Positions 46,420-53,370 of a DNA stretch of 64,000 nucleotides are shown here, in pieces. The stretch covers positions 4,526,001 through 4,590,000 of the forward strand of contig NZ_CP109583.1 in NCBI RefSeq assembly GCF_036250755.1. The letters run 5' to 3'. This DNA comes from Streptomyces uncialis (GTDB lineage Bacteria; Actinomycetota; Actinomycetes; Streptomycetales; Streptomycetaceae). The notes below the pieces were generated by a model that worked only from the letters and a program-made list of their open reading frames with translations, was not told where the DNA came from and ran no database searches. Within the stretch, counting starts at the first letter, position 1; every line of letters starts with the position of its first letter. A program made the translations under genes and the position numbers.

Positions 46420-46862
46420 AGCGCACCCCCGACCACGATCACGACGGCCACGGCCAGCAGCACACCCGCCGCACAGGTCAGATCGACCGCGGTGCGGAGC
46501 CGGGTGAACTTGGCGACGGCGAGGCGGGACAGGCCCACGACGTCGGCGCTCAGGTCGACCGGCAGGGCCTCGTACAGCTGCTGCGGGGACAGGGTCGCCC
46601 ACAGCGGGAACCCGTGCCCACCGCGCAGGTTCGGGCGGACCGCCGACAGCAGCAGACCGGCCGCCCCGACCAGTAGCGCCATCCCCGCACCGCCCACCAC
46701 GTATGCGGCGGGATTCATGGGGAGGTCACGGCCGGCGGTCCAGGCGGCGACCAGGGCCGCCCCGACGAACGCCAGCAGCAACGCGGTCTTGGTGTCAGTG
46801 CGGGCGATCTCCGCCCTGACCTCGGCATGAGCGGAGGCCAGGGTCTCATCCAGCGCACTCAT
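46416..46862 (-). CDS. PycTM-like (Pycsar effector-type) membrane protein
   Basis: A 148-aa protein. An N-terminal helix with the pattern EVRAEIARTDTKTALLLAFV leads into a first membrane helix, a second follows at about residues 52-75, and a third at 128-147. The DTKT-(helix)-helix-(loop)-helix arrangement resembles the PycTM domain of nucleotide-activated membrane effectors. No cyclase gene lies nearby, and similar proteins occur on Streptomyces plasmids, so a transfer role is equally possible. Coupled by overlap to both neighbours. Confidence 0.6.
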   Translation of the reverse strand: MSALDETLASAHAEVRAEIARTDTKTALLLAFVGAALVAAWTAGRDLPMNPAAYVVGGAGMALLVGAAGLLLSAVRPNLRGGHGFPLWATLSPQQLYEALPVDLSADVVGLSRLAVAKFTRLRTAVDLTCAAGVLLAVAVVIVVGGAL

Positions 46863-47155
46863 GCCGCTTCCTCCTTCCGGAACCGGCGGACACGGCGGAT
46901 GGGGCGCTGGGGCAGGGGGGTGATGTTGAACAGGTCGGGGGCGTGGTCGTCGATGACCCGGGCGGCCAGGCGGAGGGTGTCGTCAGCGAGGTGCGGTGCG
47001 TCGGCGAGGATGTCACGGGCGGCGTCCAGTCGCGCCTCCCGCTCCTCCGGCGACTCGCCCTCGACACCCAGCCACAAGTCCAGCGGGGTACCGAGGGCGA
47101 GTTCGATGAACTCGGTCGTGCTGGCGGCCACGTGACCGGCCACAATGTGCTTCAC
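46859..47155 (-). CDS. Small conserved AICE protein
   Basis: A 98-aa acidic protein with a basic C-terminal tail (RRVRRFRKEE). The core ELALGTPLDLWLGVEGESPE and ARVIDDHAPDLFNITPLPQ has no known domain. GTG 47155 is preceded by GAGAGGAA and overlaps the upstream stop; its own stop overlaps the next start. Function unknown. Confidence 0.7.
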   Translation of the reverse strand: MKHIVAGHVAASTTEFIELALGTPLDLWLGVEGESPEEREARLDAARDILADAPHLADDTLRLAARVIDDHAPDLFNITPLPQRPIRRVRRFRKEEAA

Positions 47156-47433
47156 GGGTTGTTCCTCTCAGAGGGAACGGCTCGTGGCGGCCCCGGTGTT
47201 TGCCCACCGGGGCCGCGCCGTTCAGGAGGGGGTCCGCCACGCGAATGCGGGCGGCAGAAGGGCCGCAGAGGGCGGCCGGTGAGGCGGGCCGCGTCCTCGT
47301 AGGCGTCGCGGATCATGTCCTGCTGCCAGGCGCGTTCGGCCGGGGCGGGCGGCGGGTCCATCGAACGCGGCGGGGCCGCCCACCCGTCGGCGCGCTGCTC
47401 CAGCAGACGCGCGGTGCGCTCGTCGTCGGCCAT
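47152..47433 (-). CDS. Small AICE protein
   Basis: A 93-aa protein from ATG 47433. The first 60 residues are helical and charged (DDERTARLLEQRADGWAAPP, AWQQDMIRDAYEDAARLTG); the last third is Pro/Gly/Arg-rich and is encoded by a G+C-rich inverted repeat (CGGCCCCGGT/ACCGGGGCCG). Start and stop overlap its neighbours. Function unknown. Confidence 0.65.
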   Translation of the reverse strand: MADDERTARLLEQRADGWAAPPRSMDPPPAPAERAWQQDMIRDAYEDAARLTGRPLRPFCRPHSRGGPPPERRGPGGQTPGPPRAVPSERNNP

Positions 47434-47639
47434 CAGCGCGCCTCCGGCTGCGCCGTGTGCGCAGCAGCATTCCCGGCCGCATTGCGGTACGCGGCCTGGT
47501 AGTGCTCCAGGCTGTTCCTCATCGGGTGCGACAACGCCGCAGCGATCTCGTCGCACCGGCGGGCAAGGCCGTCGGCCCGCGCCTGCTCTTCCGCGGCGAA
47601 CGCCTCGGACGGACCCTGGTCCTTGCGTCCCCAGCCCAT
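47433..47639 (-). CDS. Small AICE protein
   Basis: A 68-aa protein, mostly one long helix pair (SEAFAAEEQARADGLARRCD, RNSLEHYQAAYRNAAGNAAA). Its TGA shares one base with the next ATG (TGATG). Second gene of the leftward operon. Function unknown. Confidence 0.65.
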   Translation of the reverse strand: MGWGRKDQGPSEAFAAEEQARADGLARRCDEIAAALSHPMRNSLEHYQAAYRNAAGNAAAHTAQPEAR

Positions 47640-47644
47640 CGTGT

Positions 47645-47761
47645 TCACCGCCCGCCGCGAACACGCGCGGCGTCCTGGCTGCGCTTGTTCGCCTCGGCGT
47701 TCTTGCGGGCCAGTGTGGCCCTTTCTTCTTCTGTCAGACTCGTTCCCACAGGTGCCTCCAT
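47645..47761 (-). CDS. 38-codon small ORF, first gene of the transfer operon
   Basis: Reads MEAPVGTSLTEEERATLARK and continues to a basic end (VRGGR), stopping 5 bp before the next ATG. Codon use is Streptomyces-like and the spacing fits the tightly packed operon. No clear Shine-Dalgarno is seen, so translation is less certain. Confidence 0.5.
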   Translation of the reverse strand: MEAPVGTSLTEEERATLARKNAEANKRSQDAARVRGGR

Positions 47762-48121
47762 CACAGGTGCCCGTGCGCGGCACCCGGGGGGCAACCCGGG
47801 TGCCGCACCTTGTGGGTCGGATCACTCCCGACTCCCCGCACCCCTGCCCGTACGGCCACCGCACGAGGTGCGGCGCCGGACGGGCAGAAGAGGCAGTCGG
47901 CCGCTCGCAGACGGAGCGGACAGGTATGCGCGGTCTTTCACCCGCGCGGCCGTCACTTACAGGGGAGACGGCTCAGAAACCCGCACACTGTTCAATTCTC
48001 AACGAACAGACGCTTCCTTAGACCCCCTTGCGAAGGGCTTCCGGGCGCTTTCGAAGCAGCCCAAAGAGAGCCACTCCCGTTCCGCTGTCCTAGGACTGCG
48101 GCCCGTGAGAGAACAATGACG
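47762..48121 (-). other. Long leader of the transfer operon
   Basis: About 350 nt between the predicted promoter and the first start. It includes a perfect 11-bp hairpin (CGGCACCCGGG with CCCGGGTGCCG, 47778-47805) 17 nt before the small ORF. It holds no supported gene on either strand. Confidence 0.5.
48087..48096. promoter_or_regulatory. Extra operator half-site
   Basis: The palindrome GTCCTAGGAC, which resembles the unit of the main operator (AGTCCCAGGACT), lies about 26 bp from it and just downstream of the -10 box of the leftward promoter. Confidence 0.5.
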
Positions 48122-48141
48122 CACAGTCCCAGGACTGTCAA
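48113..48141 (-). promoter_or_regulatory. Promoter of the leftward transfer operon
   Basis: On the minus strand TTGACA (48141-48136), a 17-nt spacer and CATTGT (48118-48113) give a near-consensus vegetative promoter. Its -35 box lies in the centre of the large palindrome, so a protein bound there would block it. Confidence 0.7.
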
Positions 48142-48157
48142 CAGTCCTGGGACTGTG
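48122..48157. promoter_or_regulatory. Palindromic operator of the GntR regulator
   Basis: Perfect 17-bp arms (CACAGTCCCAGGACTGT and its complement) around CA. Each arm is itself nearly palindromic (AGTCCCAGGACT; AGTCCTGGGACT), so it can hold two dimers. It sits 31 bp upstream of the regulator start. Confidence 0.8.
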
Positions 48158-48187
48158 TTTGACTGGAGCCGTCGAGAGGAGTTCCCC

Positions 48188-49000
48188 ATGGCGCCGAAGT
48201 GGCGAGAGCTGGCGGACAAGCTGGCCCAGAGCATCAAGAGCGGCGAGTACGAGCCGGGCACGCGGCTCCCGCACATTAGGGACCTTGTGGAGGCGGGCGA
48301 GGGCTCCAAGTCCACGGTCCACGCGGCCTACAAGGCTCTTGAGGCTGAGGGCCTAGTGACCTCATCGCGGGGGCACGGCACCGTGGTGCGGCAGCAGACC
48401 CCGCTCAAGCGGCTCGGCATCGCGCGGTACGACAAGGCCAAGTGGCGCGACGGTGACGAGGTGGCGTTCATTGCCGATCGCGTCGCCTCTGGCCGCGCGT
48501 ACCGCCGCGGCGAGCAGACTCAGACCGTGAGCCGGGTCGCCGCGCCCCCGGCTGTCGCTGCGGCTCATGGCCTGCCGGCGGGTTCTGAGGTCTACGCCCG
48601 AGCGCGCCTGGTGAAGGAAGGCGAGCAGCCGACGCACACCCTGACCAGCTACTACCGGCCCGAGCACGTCGAGGGGACCAGGATCGTCAACCCGGCACCC
48701 GGTCCCGCAGGCCGAGGCGGCGGCTTTCGCGTGCTGTACGACGCGGGGTACGAGATCGACCACATGAAGGAGGAGCTGTCCGCGCGCGTCCCCACGTCCG
48801 AGGAAGTGAAGCTGCTCCAGCTCCCGCCGGGCGAACCCGTGGTCGAGCTACATCGGACCGCGTACACAGCAGATGGCACAGTGGTGGAATTCGCCATCGG
48901 TGTCCACGCCGCCACGCGCTTCGCGTGGGAGTACGACTTCAAGGTCCCCGACTCCACTCGCGACCCGAAGACCGAGAAAAGAGGGCCCAGTGCCGAGTGA
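48188..49000 (+). CDS. GntR-family regulator (KorSA-like), HutC subgroup
   Basis: A 270-aa protein from ATG 48188 (AGAGGAG 7 nt upstream). N-terminal winged helix (KWRELADKLAQSIKSGEYEP, LPHIRDLVEAGEGSKSTVHA, YKALEAEGLVTSSRGHGTVV), then a C-terminal UTRA ligand-binding domain (EVYARARLVKEGEQPTHTLT onward to ADGTVVEFAIGVHAA). In AICEs such as pSAM2 a protein of this type represses transfer and excision. Here it sits divergent from the transfer operon with the palindromic operator between them. Confidence 0.88.
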   Translation: MAPKWRELADKLAQSIKSGEYEPGTRLPHIRDLVEAGEGSKSTVHAAYKALEAEGLVTSSRGHGTVVRQQTPLKRLGIARYDKAKWRDGDEVAFIADRVASGRAYRRGEQTQTVSRVAAPPAVAAAHGLPAGSEVYARARLVKEGEQPTHTLTSYYRPEHVEGTRIVNPAPGPAGRGGGFRVLYDAGYEIDHMKEELSARVPTSEEVKLLQLPPGEPVVELHRTAYTADGTVVEFAIGVHAATRFAWEYDFKVPDSTRDPKTEKRGPSAE

Positions 49001-49376
49001 AGGAAAGCCTCAGCCGATCGACACGGCGGTCATCACGGCTCCCGGCGACATTCCCACCACCGATCTGTGGCTGTTGGCGGCCCGCCGGGAGCGCCACACC
49101 GCAGGTGGCACGAGCAGGGACAGACGCGACCCCGCGTCGAATGCGCTCGCCGCACTCGCCCTCGGCGCTGCGATCCGCCGCGTCCTTGATGACCAGGAGC
49201 AGCACTTGGTCCGCGAGGGCCTGAGGCACGGAACGACGTGGGGGCAGCTCGCCGCGGCGCGCGGCCTAGCAGATCCGGAACAGTCTCGGGCAGCGTTCCT
49301 GACGTGGTCCCAGCAGCTCCCCGACGTCGAGGCAGCCGAAGCGGTACGCCTAGCGGCAGATGGGCGGAATCAGTGA
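48990..49376 (+). CDS. Hypothetical protein coupled to the GntR gene
   Basis: A 128-aa protein from GTG 48990, overlapping the regulator stop by 11 bp. A helical middle (ASNALAALALGAAIRRVLDD) is followed by a helix-turn-helix-like segment (GTTWGQLAAARGLADPEQSR). It may bind DNA, but no family is recognised. Its stop overlaps the next GTG. Confidence 0.7.
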   Translation: MPSEGKPQPIDTAVITAPGDIPTTDLWLLAARRERHTAGGTSRDRRDPASNALAALALGAAIRRVLDDQEQHLVREGLRHGTTWGQLAAARGLADPEQSRAAFLTWSQQLPDVEAAEAVRLAADGRNQ

Positions 49377-50035
49377 TCTCAGTACAGGTGTGGGAGGACG
49401 CGCGTCTCATCTGGGACTACCACCAGATGCACCACGCCCCGAAACCCTGCTCCGTCGCGATCGGCCTCGGCAGCCATGACTTGAGCGTCGCCACCACAGT
49501 AGTCGAAGCGCTCGAGGCTGGCTTGGTCCCCCTGATCGTGTTCACCGGAGCCAACAGCCCGACTACGCGGGCGCGCTTCCCCGATGGCGAGGCAGTCGCC
49601 TACCGGGAACACGCGCTCAGCCTCGGGGCGCCGGCCGCCGCGATACTCGTAGAGCCGACCGCCACGAACACCGGTCAGAACATCACGCGCTCACGGAAGC
49701 TCCTGGAGACCGCAGGCATCGATGTCTCGTCGGTCCTGCTCGTCTCCAAGCCCTACGAGCAGCGTCGGGCGCATGCGACCGCTCGTAAGCTCTGGCCCGG
49801 CGTCGAGTTCGTATGCGCTTCGGCTCCCATGGAGCTCCCCGAGTACGTCGACAGCATCGGTGACGGCCGACTCGTGATCGACATGCTCGTCGGCGCACTC
49901 CAGCGGCTCTTGATCTACCCCGAGCAGGGATTCATGATCAAGCAGGACGTGCCCGAGAACGTAATGGCGGCGTACGAGCGACTGTGCCGAGACGGCTTCA
50001 CGAGTCGCCTCATGCCGACGGCCACTCGCCGCTGA
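49373..50035 (+). CDS. YdcF-like DUF218 protein
   Basis: A 220-aa protein from GTG 49373 (GTGA overlap). It has the DUF218/ElyC-SanA type fold with IGLGSHDLSVATTVVEALEA, PLIVFTGANSPTTRARFPDG, EPTATNTGQNITRSRKLLE and VSSVLLVSKPYEQRRAHATA, the usual order of the family, but no membrane anchor. Biochemical role is unknown. Third gene of the rightward operon, adjacent to attR, so probably cargo. Confidence 0.8.
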   Translation: MISVQVWEDARLIWDYHQMHHAPKPCSVAIGLGSHDLSVATTVVEALEAGLVPLIVFTGANSPTTRARFPDGEAVAYREHALSLGAPAAAILVEPTATNTGQNITRSRKLLETAGIDVSSVLLVSKPYEQRRAHATARKLWPGVEFVCASAPMELPEYVDSIGDGRLVIDMLVGALQRLLIYPEQGFMIKQDVPENVMAAYERLCRDGFTSRLMPTATRR

Positions 50036-50154
50036 ACGCAGTCTCATCCGTAGTCTCGTCCGCCCTCGTTCAGGCTGGTTCAACCACCCAGCGTCCGGGA
50101 CCAGCGTCAGGGCTTTGAACGGGCATGAACGGTGGCGGACTGGGACCGACAGAG

Positions 50155-50242
50155 TTGGAAAGCGTGTTGGGGGCAACCCCTCACGAGTTCGAATCTCGTA
50201 TCCTCCGCCAGTGCCTCACCGGGCACTAACGTCGAAGGCCCC
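50155..50242 (+). repeat. attR: 88-bp core direct repeat
   Basis: An exact second copy of 34121-34208, containing the displaced 3' part of tRNA-Ser(GGA). No promoter or 5' half is attached, so it is not a functional tRNA. Confidence 0.93.
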
Positions 50243-50267
50243 GCTGCTCGCAGCGGGGCCTTCGACG
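50230..50267 (+). terminator. Original chromosomal tRNA-Ser terminator
   Basis: A 17-bp perfect stem (CGTCGAAGGCCCCGCTG with its complement), loop CTCG. It shares only the first arm segment with the element version at 34194. Confidence 0.7.
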
Positions 50268-50834
50268 TGTCTCCGTCCCAGTTGCCTTGGACGGCCCCCA
50301 GAACGCGTCACGGATCCTCTGCGCCACCTTCCGCAGCATCAGCCCGGTGGCATGCACGCACCGAGCGCGCGTCCTGGCCGCCCGCCGGCTTGGTGCAGTA
50401 CTTGCAAGCGTCGAATCGGAAGTCCGGCACCGGTTGGACAACCTGTCCGATCGCGACTGCCTGCATGCGAGTACCGCTGGCCTCAGGCCAGCACATATTC
50501 CAGGACCACAACGCGGCACTCGGCAGCGTCCGTGTCGCACAAAACCTGATGTGTGGGGATGGCTCTCGCATTGCGCACACTCGAACATCGCCGGCATGCG
50601 CGCACGCGGGCTCCCCGCCGCTGTCGCGCAGAACTCGTTCAGCGATGGGGGGTGAACATCACGCATGGTTTTCCTCTCGTGCTGCCAGGCCGAAGCGGCT
50701 GCAATCAGTGCATCAAGGCGGGCGAACTGCGCTTCAACTGCTTCCGCCTCGGCCACCTGCAAAGCCGCCACATCCACGAACAGGCGGAACTCCCGTGACG
50801 ACCCGTTCCTCATGAGCACGAATGCGTCCAGCAT
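50253..50834 (-). pseudogene. Decayed gene remnant
   Basis: The first ~70 codons from ATG 50834 look coding (REFRLFVDVAALQVAEAEAV, FARLDALIAAASAWQHER), then the plausible protein text jumps between frames: one frame gives a CDTDAAECRVVVLEYVLA segment, another DFRFDACKYCTKPAGGQ, and a third HATGLMLRKVAQRIRDAFW. This pattern suggests a gene broken by several frameshifts. The family is not recognised. Confidence 0.4.
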
Positions 50835-50873
50835 GCTTCACCGACAGGCCGGTTCCCCAAGCGACGCGTGGGT

Positions 50874-50947
50874 TTACGTGATTGCGGACACCGTCACCAT
50901 GTCCGTATCCTTCCGGGCAACGCGTGGACGGAGACAAGTAGCCAGGG
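50874..50947 (+). repeat. 74-bp direct repeat, copy 1
   Basis: 70 of 74 positions match 60907-60980; two of the four changes fall in a hairpin loop. The repeat spans the AspRS promoter and the first strand of the T-box Stem I. Confidence 0.85.
50882..50911 (+). promoter_or_regulatory. Promoter of the T-box/AspRS transcript
   Basis: TTGCGG (50882-50887), 18-nt spacer, TATCCT (50906-50911). The expected start, about 50918, falls 3 nt before the first paired base of Stem I. Confidence 0.6.
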
Positions 50948-51188
50948 AAAACGCGAGCAGAGAGAGCCGCCGATAGCTGGGAAGGCGGCCTCGCACCCCG
51001 AGGTGAAGACCCTCCTGAGCGCGGGGAGAAACGGCCCCGTCCGGTGGTCCAATGCCCCGCCGGCCGGCCCCCGTCATCGGGCCCGAATGAGGCCGCCATC
51101 ACCAGGCGGCAAAGTGCGGTGGTACCGCGAGTCGCCCTTCTCGCCCGCACTCCCAAGGGATCATGACGACGTCCTTCGGAGGACCGAA
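50918..51188 (+). promoter_or_regulatory. T-box riboswitch, specifier GAC (Asp)
   Basis: Stem I (50921-51023) has CGCG/CGCG at its base, GGAG/CTCC, the loop-E strand AGTA (50937-50940) opposite GAA-GAC (51005-51010), GCGAG/CTCGC, and a distal region with AGAGAG and GCTG around GCCGCC/GGCGGC. Stem III is GCCGCC-7 nt-GGCGGC (51092-51110). The antisequestrator (51114-51150) has helix A1 GTGCGG/CCGCAC, the 7-nt bulge TGGTACC and helix A2 GCGAG/CTCGC. The specifier codon GAC pairs with tRNA-Asp(GUC); TGGT meets its GCCA end by one G-U pair. CCTTC in the A2 region can instead pair with the Shine-Dalgarno GGAGG (51178-51182), so control is probably translational. Confidence 0.9.
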
Positions 51189-52499
51189 ATGATCCACAGC
51201 CGCGTACACGTCTGCGACCTGCGAGAACACGTGGGCCGCACTGTCTCCGTCTGCGGGTGGGTGAACACCCTCCGTCGGCAGAGCAAAATGCAATTCGTCG
51301 TCGTACGGGACGGCACCGGAATGGTGCAGGTGACCCACAGGCGCGACGCCGGGCCGCTGGAAGCCCGGCTCGAATCCCTCACCCCCGAGTCCGCCGTCCG
51401 CGTCACCGGCCGCGTCGTCGACGCCGCCCAGGTCAAGCTTGGCGGCCTGGAGATCGTTCCCGAGACGATCGAGGTCATGAACCTGGCCGCCACCCCGCTG
51501 CCGATCGACGAGCACACCGGCCTGGAGCAGCGACTGGACTGGCGCTTTCTCGACGTACGCCGCCGTCCCGCCACCCAGCTGATGTTCGCCGTGCAGACCA
51601 CCCTGGAGCAGGGCATGCGCGAGTACGCGTACGCGCAGGGCGCCACGGAGATGCACACCCCCAAGCTCATGGGCACCGCCTCGGAATCCGGCGCGGAGGT
51701 GTTCGAGCTCGGCTACTTCGGCCGTAGCGCCTATCTGGCGCAGTCGCCGCAGTTCTACAAGCAGATGGCGATCTCGGCCGGGATCGACAAGGTCTTTGAG
51801 ATCGGCCCGGTCTTCCGTGCTGAGCCGTCGTTCACCTCCCGGCACGCCACCGAGTTCACGGGCGTCGATGTGGAACTGGCCTGGATCGACGGCGTCGAGG
51901 ACGTGATGGTGTTCGAGGAGCGGATGCTCGCCCACGCGATCGCCAAGGTCGCCGACGTACACGGAGAGGCGATCGCGGAGCACTTCGGCATCGAGGTCAC
52001 CGTCCCTGCAACGCCGTTCCCACGTATCACCTTGGCCGAGGCTCACGAGATCCTGCGCAAGGGCGGCTGGGACCCGGAGGGGGTCAAGGAGGACCTGGAC
52101 CCTGAGGGCGAGCGGAGCATCTCGGACCACATCAGGGAAGCCACCGGGCACGAGTTCGTGTTCATCACGCACTACCCGGTGGGTATCCGGCCCTTCTACC
52201 ACATGCGGCCGGCCGAGGACCCGAGCGTGACCCTTAGCTTCGACCTGCTCTGGAAGGGGCTGGAGATCACCACCGGCGCACAGCGTGAGCACCGGTACGA
52301 CGTGTTGGTGCGGCAGGCCGCAGAGAAGGGGATGAGCACCGAACCGCTGCGGGACTACCTGAACGCGTTCCGGTACGGGTGCCCTCCGCACGGCGGGCTG
52401 GGCATGGGGCTGGGGCGAGTGCTGATGGTGATGCTCGGCCTGGACTCCATCCGCGAGGCCGGCTTCCTCTTCCGGGGGCCGAACCGGCTCACCCCGTAG
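51189..52499 (+). CDS. aspS: Archaeal-type aspartyl-tRNA synthetase
   Basis: A 436-aa class IIb synthetase. N-terminal OB-fold anticodon domain (residues 12-100: VCGWVNTLRRQSKMQFVVVR), then catalytic motif 1, motif 2 around Arg210 (VFEIGPVFRAEPSFTSRH), THYPVGIRPFYHM, and motif 3 GMGLGRVLMVMLGLDSIREA. It lacks the large GAD insertion of bacterial AspRS and is ~150 residues shorter, so it belongs to the archaeal/AspRS2 group, some of which also charge tRNA-Asn. Control by a GAC-specific T-box supports aspartate as substrate. GGAGG lies 6 nt before ATG 51189. Likely a second AspRS in this genome (inference). Confidence 0.92.
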   Translation: MIHSRVHVCDLREHVGRTVSVCGWVNTLRRQSKMQFVVVRDGTGMVQVTHRRDAGPLEARLESLTPESAVRVTGRVVDAAQVKLGGLEIVPETIEVMNLAATPLPIDEHTGLEQRLDWRFLDVRRRPATQLMFAVQTTLEQGMREYAYAQGATEMHTPKLMGTASESGAEVFELGYFGRSAYLAQSPQFYKQMAISAGIDKVFEIGPVFRAEPSFTSRHATEFTGVDVELAWIDGVEDVMVFEERMLAHAIAKVADVHGEAIAEHFGIEVTVPATPFPRITLAEAHEILRKGGWDPEGVKEDLDPEGERSISDHIREATGHEFVFITHYPVGIRPFYHMRPAEDPSVTLSFDLLWKGLEITTGAQREHRYDVLVRQAAEKGMSTEPLRDYLNAFRYGCPPHGGLGMGLGRVLMVMLGLDSIREAGFLFRGPNRLTP

Positions 52500-52510
52500 T
52501 CGGGCGAGAG

Positions 52511-52555
52511 CCGCGTCCCACGGCACGGGCGAGCGCCTCGTGCCGTGGGACGCGG
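52511..52555. terminator. Bidirectional terminator between AspRS and the oxygenase gene
   Basis: Perfect 16-bp arms (CCGCGTCCCACGGCAC and complement) with a 13-nt loop between two convergent genes. Confidence 0.75.
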
Positions 52556-52557
52556 TC

Positions 52558-53370
52558 TCAGTAGCGGATATGGCGCAGGTCATGCGTCCACGCCTCGCCG
52601 GGATTCTTGTCCCAGTAGGACCGCAGCGCCAGCTCCCGCTCGGAGAAGCGACCCTGGTGGCACAGCCCGCCGTGGGAGAGGGTGACGCTCATGGCGAGCT
52701 CCGACTCGGTAGTGACCCAGTGGGGCGTCAGTGCGTGGCTCCACAACTGGTCTCCCGGCCACATGGTGAGGGACTGGCGGTCCGCCCGGTCGTGCTCGGG
52801 CGGCTCCTCGCTGGTGGTCTCGCCGATGACGGCCTCGTCGGCCGACAGGTGCTTGTCGGGGTCGAGGTAGCTGTGGAAGGTCTTGGTGCCATGGACCTGC
52901 CAGACCAGGCCGTGCGAGTTGTCGTTGTGGTAGGTCGAGGAAACGCCTTCGGTGGAGAGGAACATAATCGGCGCCAGGCGCTGCCAGGTGAAGCTCCGGG
53001 CGGACAGATGGGTGCGCCAGGGGGTCATGACGTCTTCCGGGAAGCTGCCCAGGAGGTCGCCGTAGAAGCGGCTGAGGTTGAAGTGCACCAGCCGGAACGG
53101 CCAAGTGACGATCTCCTCGATCGGCGCGGTCCGGAAGGCGGCGGTGCGGTCCATCCGCACCTGCCAGTCTGCGTCCCCGAGGACCGTGAACCGCACTTCC
53201 TCGTCTCGCCGGAGGTGGTCGAGGAAGTCGACAGCGGGCAGAAACAGGTAGTCGAAGCGGAGGTCGAGCGGGAAGTTCGGCGGCTGTCGCCAGCGTTGGG
53301 TGAAGTCATCGGGTGTCGTGATCGTCATCGGCCGGTCCAGGGGGTCGTGGTGGTTCGGTCCCGTGCTCAC
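52558..53370 (-). CDS. JmjC/cupin-like Fe(II)/2-oxoglutarate oxygenase
   Basis: 270 aa from GTG 53370, whose GTGA overlaps the upstream stop; an internal ATG at 53328 is possible. The double-stranded beta-helix segment has the iron ligands His148 and Asp150 (STYHNDNSHGLVWQVHGTKT) and a distal His in MWPGDQLWSHALTPHWV (His212 or His217). Preceding FPEDVMTPWRTHLSARSF matches the N-terminal part of cupin-8/JmjC hydroxylases. It would hydroxylate a side chain, most simply of a peptide or protein modified by the radical SAM enzymes encoded just upstream. Last gene of the four-gene operon. Confidence 0.82.
   Translation of the reverse strand: MSTGPNHHDPLDRPMTITTPDDFTQRWRQPPNFPLDLRFDYLFLPAVDFLDHLRRDEEVRFTVLGDADWQVRMDRTAAFRTAPIEEIVTWPFRLVHFNLSRFYGDLLGSFPEDVMTPWRTHLSARSFTWQRLAPIMFLSTEGVSSTYHNDNSHGLVWQVHGTKTFHSYLDPDKHLSADEAVIGETTSEEPPEHDRADRQSLTMWPGDQLWSHALTPHWVTTESELAMSVTLSHGGLCHQGRFSERELALRSYWDKNPGEAWTHDLRHIRY

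Larger units (their letters stand above)
34121..50242. mobile_element. AICE integrated in tRNA-Ser(GGA), about 16.03 kb
   Basis: The element lies between perfect 88-bp repeats; one copy completes the tRNA and the other is its displaced 3' part, so 50155-34121 gives a unit of 16,034 bp. It encodes every AICE module: tyrosine integrase and excisionase, replication (primase-polymerase plus DUF3631 ATPase), TraB DNA translocase with a clt-like repeat cluster, Spd-type proteins and a GntR regulator. No module is visibly broken, so excision and transfer look possible. Replication genes are of the primase-polymerase kind rather than RepSA. No antibiotic-resistance cargo is seen. Confidence 0.93.

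Noticed and set aside
34255..50035. RepSA-type replication initiator or Pra/NUDIX regulator as in pSAM2
   Set aside because: None of the element's proteins shows those motifs; replication genes are primase-polymerase and DUF3631.
50155..50210. Apparent second tRNA-Ser gene
   Set aside because: Only the part from the anticodon loop to the 3' end is present; the 5' acceptor strand and D arm are missing. It is the attR remnant.
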